Below are positions 61,047 to 64,000 of a stretch of 64,000 bases of DNA, one piece after another. The position numbers were made by a program, and so were the translations under genes. The notes beneath the pieces are model-generated. The model was not told the DNA's origin. It did not search any database and saw nothing but the letters and a program-made list of their open reading frames with translations. Every line of letters starts with the position of its first letter. Positions within the stretch are counted from its first letter, which is position 1. This DNA is from Pseudomonas furukawaii (lineage in GTDB: Bacteria; Pseudomonadota; Gammaproteobacteria; Pseudomonadales; Pseudomonadaceae), in the NCBI RefSeq assembly GCF_002355475.1, contig NZ_AP014862.1, positions 5,022,001-5,086,000 on the forward strand, given 5' to 3'.

Positions 61047-61271
61047 TCAACCTTGCGGGTGCAGGCCCTGGGACAGGCCGAACATCAGCAGCAACAGGCT
61101 CTGGTCCGGCTGGGCGGGCGCCTGCGACCGGGCGTTCGGCGGCAATGGACAGTAGCCGAGGCCATTGACGCTGACCACGGAGGGCGAGGGCTCATGCCAG
61201 GCAGCCACCGCCATGGAGGCCACTCCCAGGGCCCCCACGAGGAACAAAGCTCGCGTGACTTCTAACTTCAT
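61047..61271 (-). CDS. Small exported protein of unknown function
   Basis: A 74-residue protein with a signal peptide (MKLEVTRALFLVGALGVASMAVAA). The short mature part WHEPSPSVVSVNGLGYCPLPPNAR has a single Cys, and the C-terminus is hydrophobic. AAGGGG lies 9 nt before ATG 61271; the frame extends upstream but without support. I recognise no domain. It lies downstream of colS on the same strand after 212 bp, so it might be part of the ColRS region. Confidence 0.6.
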   Translation of the reverse strand: MKLEVTRALFLVGALGVASMAVAAWHEPSPSVVSVNGLGYCPLPPNARSQAPAQPDQSLLLLMFGLSQGLHPQG

Positions 61272-61483
61272 GATCACAACCCCTTGATAGCGCTGCCAAA
61301 CGCTGCTTCGTAACCCTAGAACAGCAACCGTCACCCCGCCGGTCATCGCGACGAATGGCGCCGCGACTGCCGCCACCGATCCCGAACCGGGCGTCGAGGC
61401 TAGCAGGGGTTTGTTGCAATTTGATTGTGCCCCTCAGGGCGGACCGGCTTGCCAAACCTAGCCGACAAGAGGTGAAAAAATCG

Positions 61484-62773
61484 TCAGGACGCGACGCCTG
61501 TGCGTTCCTCGAGGTTCACCTCGAAGCGGCACCCGGTGGGCTGGACCGCACTCAGGCTGACGCTCCAACCCTGGCTGTCGCAGATCCGCTGCACCAGTGA
61601 AAGCCCGAGCCCCAGGCCATCGCCGCGCTTGGCCGGCCCCCGCACGAAGGCGCGGAACATCGCCTCGCGATCCTCTTCGGGTATGCCCACGCCACTGTCT
61701 TCCACCAGAAAGCTCCGCTCCCTCACCACCAGGCGGATGCGGCCGCTGTCGGTGTAATGAAGGGCGTTGCGCAACAGGTTGCCCATGACCGAGCGCAGGA
61801 ACGGCGCGTTGTAGCGATCGTCCTGATCCGGCCCGGGCTGGTAGTCGAAGGCCAGGCCCTTGTTCTCGATCGCCGAACGCCACTGACCGGCCAGTTCGTC
61901 GGCCACCTGGCCGAGTCGTTCCCTGGGTGCCAGGCTGGCTTCCTCGCGCTGGGCGCGGGCCAGCATCAGGAAGGTCTGCACCAGGTCGCGCATCTCCTCG
62001 GTGGCTCGGGCGATGCGCTGCACCTGGGCCTTGCCGCGGGCATCCAGGCCCGGGTTCTCCGCCAGCAGCTCGCAGGAGGTGGCGAGCACCATCAGGGGCG
62101 TGCGCAATTCATGGCTCACGTCGCTGGTGAACAGCCGCTCGCGGTTGAGCACCTCGCGAAGCCGCCCCAGGGTGTCGTCGAACGCCTGGGCCAACTGGCC
62201 CACCTCATCGCCGGCATAGTCGGGCGCCAGGGGCGGCGCCCTGCCCAGCAGCTGATCGCGATGGCGGACCTGGCCCGCCAGCCGCACCACGGGCTCGATC
62301 ACCTTGCGCGACAGGATCCACCCCAGCAACAGCGCCAGCACGACGCTGAGGCCGAACCCCACCAGCACCACCTGGTAAAGCACCTGCTCCCGGGCCTCGA
62401 ACTCGCTCTGGTCCTGCAGCAGCACGTAGCGGTTGCCGTCCCGCTCACGCACCAGCGCGTGATAGGAGGCCTCGCTCTCGAACACCTCGTGGAACCCCGG
62501 GGCGAGGTTGGCCAGGCTCTCGGGAATGGCATGGGGCGCGGGACCGGCGCTGCTGTAGAACCGGGTATCGCTGTCCAGCGCCGGTGGCCGGCCCTGGGCG
62601 ATGTTCTGGGTCAGGACCCGCTCCAGTTCGTTGTTCAGGTCCCGGGAGATCAACTGCTCCTCGATGAGGTGAACCACCTCGATGATGCCCACCGAGAACG
62701 TGCCGCCCACCAGCGTGGTCATCAGCACGAAGGCGATGAGGATCCGCCGCGCCAGGCTCTGCCTAAACTCCAT
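61484..62773 (-). CDS. colS: Sensor histidine kinase ColS
   Basis: The kinase (429 aa) has two membrane helices around a periplasmic loop of about 100 residues, HAMP (about 155-205), SHELRTPL (phospho-His near 225) and an ATPase domain with DSGVGIPEEDR and GDGLGLGLSLV. The loop keeps H35, E38, H95, E96, E126 and E129, the metal-related positions described for P. putida ColS, with E126-E129 forming the ExxE motif for Fe(III)/Zn sensing. It overlaps colR by 11 nt. It controls membrane-integrity genes under metal excess. Confidence 0.9.
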   Translation of the reverse strand: MEFRQSLARRILIAFVLMTTLVGGTFSVGIIEVVHLIEEQLISRDLNNELERVLTQNIAQGRPPALDSDTRFYSSAGPAPHAIPESLANLAPGFHEVFESEASYHALVRERDGNRYVLLQDQSEFEAREQVLYQVVLVGFGLSVVLALLLGWILSRKVIEPVVRLAGQVRHRDQLLGRAPPLAPDYAGDEVGQLAQAFDDTLGRLREVLNRERLFTSDVSHELRTPLMVLATSCELLAENPGLDARGKAQVQRIARATEEMRDLVQTFLMLARAQREEASLAPRERLGQVADELAGQWRSAIENKGLAFDYQPGPDQDDRYNAPFLRSVMGNLLRNALHYTDSGRIRLVVRERSFLVEDSGVGIPEEDREAMFRAFVRGPAKRGDGLGLGLSLVQRICDSQGWSVSLSAVQPTGCRFEVNLEERTGVAS

Positions 62774-63446
62774 CGACCGACTCCGCCAGGCGATAGCCCA
62801 GCCCGTGCAGGGTGTGCAGCAGGGGTTTATCGAACGGCTTGTCGATCACCTGGCGCAACTGGTGGATATGGCTGCGCAGGCTGTCGCTGTCCGGACAGTC
62901 GTCCCCCCAGAGCGCTTCCTCCAGGACCTCGCGACGCACCAGGTGAGGGCTTTTCTGCATCAGCACCGCCAGCAGCTTGAGGCCGATGGGGTTGAGCTTG
63001 AGGGCCTTGCCGGCACGGCTGACTTCCAGGGTGTCCAGGTCATAGCGCAGGTCGCCCACCTGCAGGGCACGCTTGCCGCCGCCCTGGGATCGGCGCAGCA
63101 CCGCCTCGATGCGAGCGGCCAGCTCGGAAAGGGCGAAGGGTTTGAGCAGGTAGTCGTCGGCGCCGGACTTGAAGCCCTGCAGGCGGTCGTCCAGGGCGTC
63201 GCGGGCGGTGAGCATGATCACCGGGGTGTCGCAGCGGGCCTCGTCGCGCAGGCGACGGCAGAGGTCATAGCCATCCAGGCCCGGCAGCATGATGTCGAGC
63301 ACGATCAGGTCGTAATGCTCGCGGGTGGCCAGATGCAGGCCGGACAGGCCGTCTCGCGCACAGTCGACACCGTAGCCCTTGAGCTCGAGGAAATCGGCCA
63401 TGTTGGCGAGGATATCGGGGTTGTCTTCGACGAGCAGGATCCGCAT
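62763..63446 (-). CDS. colR: Response regulator ColR
   Basis: ColR (227 aa) is an OmpR-type regulator: receiver domain with ILLVEDN, the phospho-acceptor Asp in LIVLDIMLPG (near residue 51) and LLKPFALSEL, then a winged-helix DNA-binding domain (about 125-222, HIHQLRQVIDKPF). The ATG at 63446 has AAGGAG upstream; a longer open frame has no support. It is the first gene of colRS and is separated from groEL by a terminator. Confidence 0.93.
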   Translation of the reverse strand: MRILLVEDNPDILANMADFLELKGYGVDCARDGLSGLHLATREHYDLIVLDIMLPGLDGYDLCRRLRDEARCDTPVIMLTARDALDDRLQGFKSGADDYLLKPFALSELAARIEAVLRRSQGGGKRALQVGDLRYDLDTLEVSRAGKALKLNPIGLKLLAVLMQKSPHLVRREVLEEALWGDDCPDSDSLRSHIHQLRQVIDKPFDKPLLHTLHGLGYRLAESVDGV

Positions 63447-63582
63447 TGCCACCACTCCTTCTATCGATCCTTTAATGGCCAATTGCCGGCCCGGCAAGTT
63501 TGACCCGGAATCGGCAGCGAGTTCCAATCGAGGAAAGAAATCGATCATACGGCAGCTTCCAGCCCGGGACCTGCCCATGAAA

Positions 63583-63613
63583 GAAAAAGCCCCGCACGAG
63601 GCGGGGCTTTTTC
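63583..63613 (-). terminator. Terminator of the groESL operon
   Basis: GAAAAAGCCCCGC-CTCGT-GCGGGGCTTTTTC on the minus strand follows the groEL stop by about 20 nt. Confidence 0.93.
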
Positions 63614-63633
63614 GGACCGGATGGCCGGGTGGC

Positions 63634-64000
<367 letters not shown>

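Overview
The window is chromosomal DNA of a high-GC Pseudomonas, close to the P. aeruginosa / P. resinovorans part of the genus. The evidence is the sequence of housekeeping proteins (L19, TrmD, Ffh, PurT, PykA, SodB, GroEL), the gene order (rplS-trmD-rimM-rpsP-ffh; pykA-enoyl hydratase-ferredoxin reductase-sadC-fumarase; argP-argO-sodB-bifA-lemA-icmP-mexVW-colRS-groEL) and Pseudomonas-type REP elements. No tRNA, rRNA, prophage or CRISPR array was seen.

Layout. 0-4.5 kb: the 3' end of a hybrid sensor kinase, then the ribosome/tRNA-maturation operon and SRP gene ffh on the minus strand. 4.6-6.2 kb: a CcsA-like membrane protein and a CorC-like protein lacking its membrane domain. 6.2-12.2 kb: SGNH hydrolase, purT, DUF1289, gamma-carbonic anhydrase, two NUDIX hydrolases, an L,D-transpeptidase, a PilZ protein and two small envelope proteins. 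12.4-18.6 kb: pyruvate kinase, enoyl-CoA hydratase, a [2Fe-2S]/FNR reductase overlapping the diguanylate cyclase gene sadC, and class I fumarase. 18.7-31.6 kb: nitrilase and acetyltransferase, cardiolipin synthase with YceI, an ArsR-MFS-Old Yellow Enzyme operon, ACP phosphodiesterase, UspA, the ornithine-lipid genes olsBA, an acyl-CoA-dehydrogenase-like fragment gene and an ODP-type metallo-beta-lactamase-fold protein. 31.8-38.2 kb: a catabolic-looking cluster (M20 amidohydrolase, MHS transporter, amidase, IclR regulator, OprD-family porin). 38.3-46 kb: coiled-coil membrane protein, epimerase, argP, an ACT protein, argO, sodB and bifA.

46-47.8 kb holds two 152-bp tandem copies of a REP pair, followed by an IS1111-type IS110-family element inserted inside a further REP. 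Its 3' non-coding region has a perfect 29-bp inverted repeat around a 147-nt interior. That interior carries short matches to both sides of the split REP, flanking a hairpin, plus a copy of the element's own right end. This is the layout expected of a bridge/seeker RNA and is the most interesting signal in the window.

47.8-64 kb: a GIDE-domain protein with an EF-hand-like loop, LemA, an iron-related imelysin cluster (icmP behind a Fur-box-like site, then di-haem oxidoreductase, second imelysin and DUF1513), a chemoreceptor, a MexVW-like RND pump, a small exported protein, the metal-sensing ColRS pair and the 3' end of groEL. Themes across the window are c-di-GMP control (SadC, BifA, PilZ), envelope lipid and metal stress (ClsB-like, OlsBA, ColRS, MexVW) and periplasmic iron handling.
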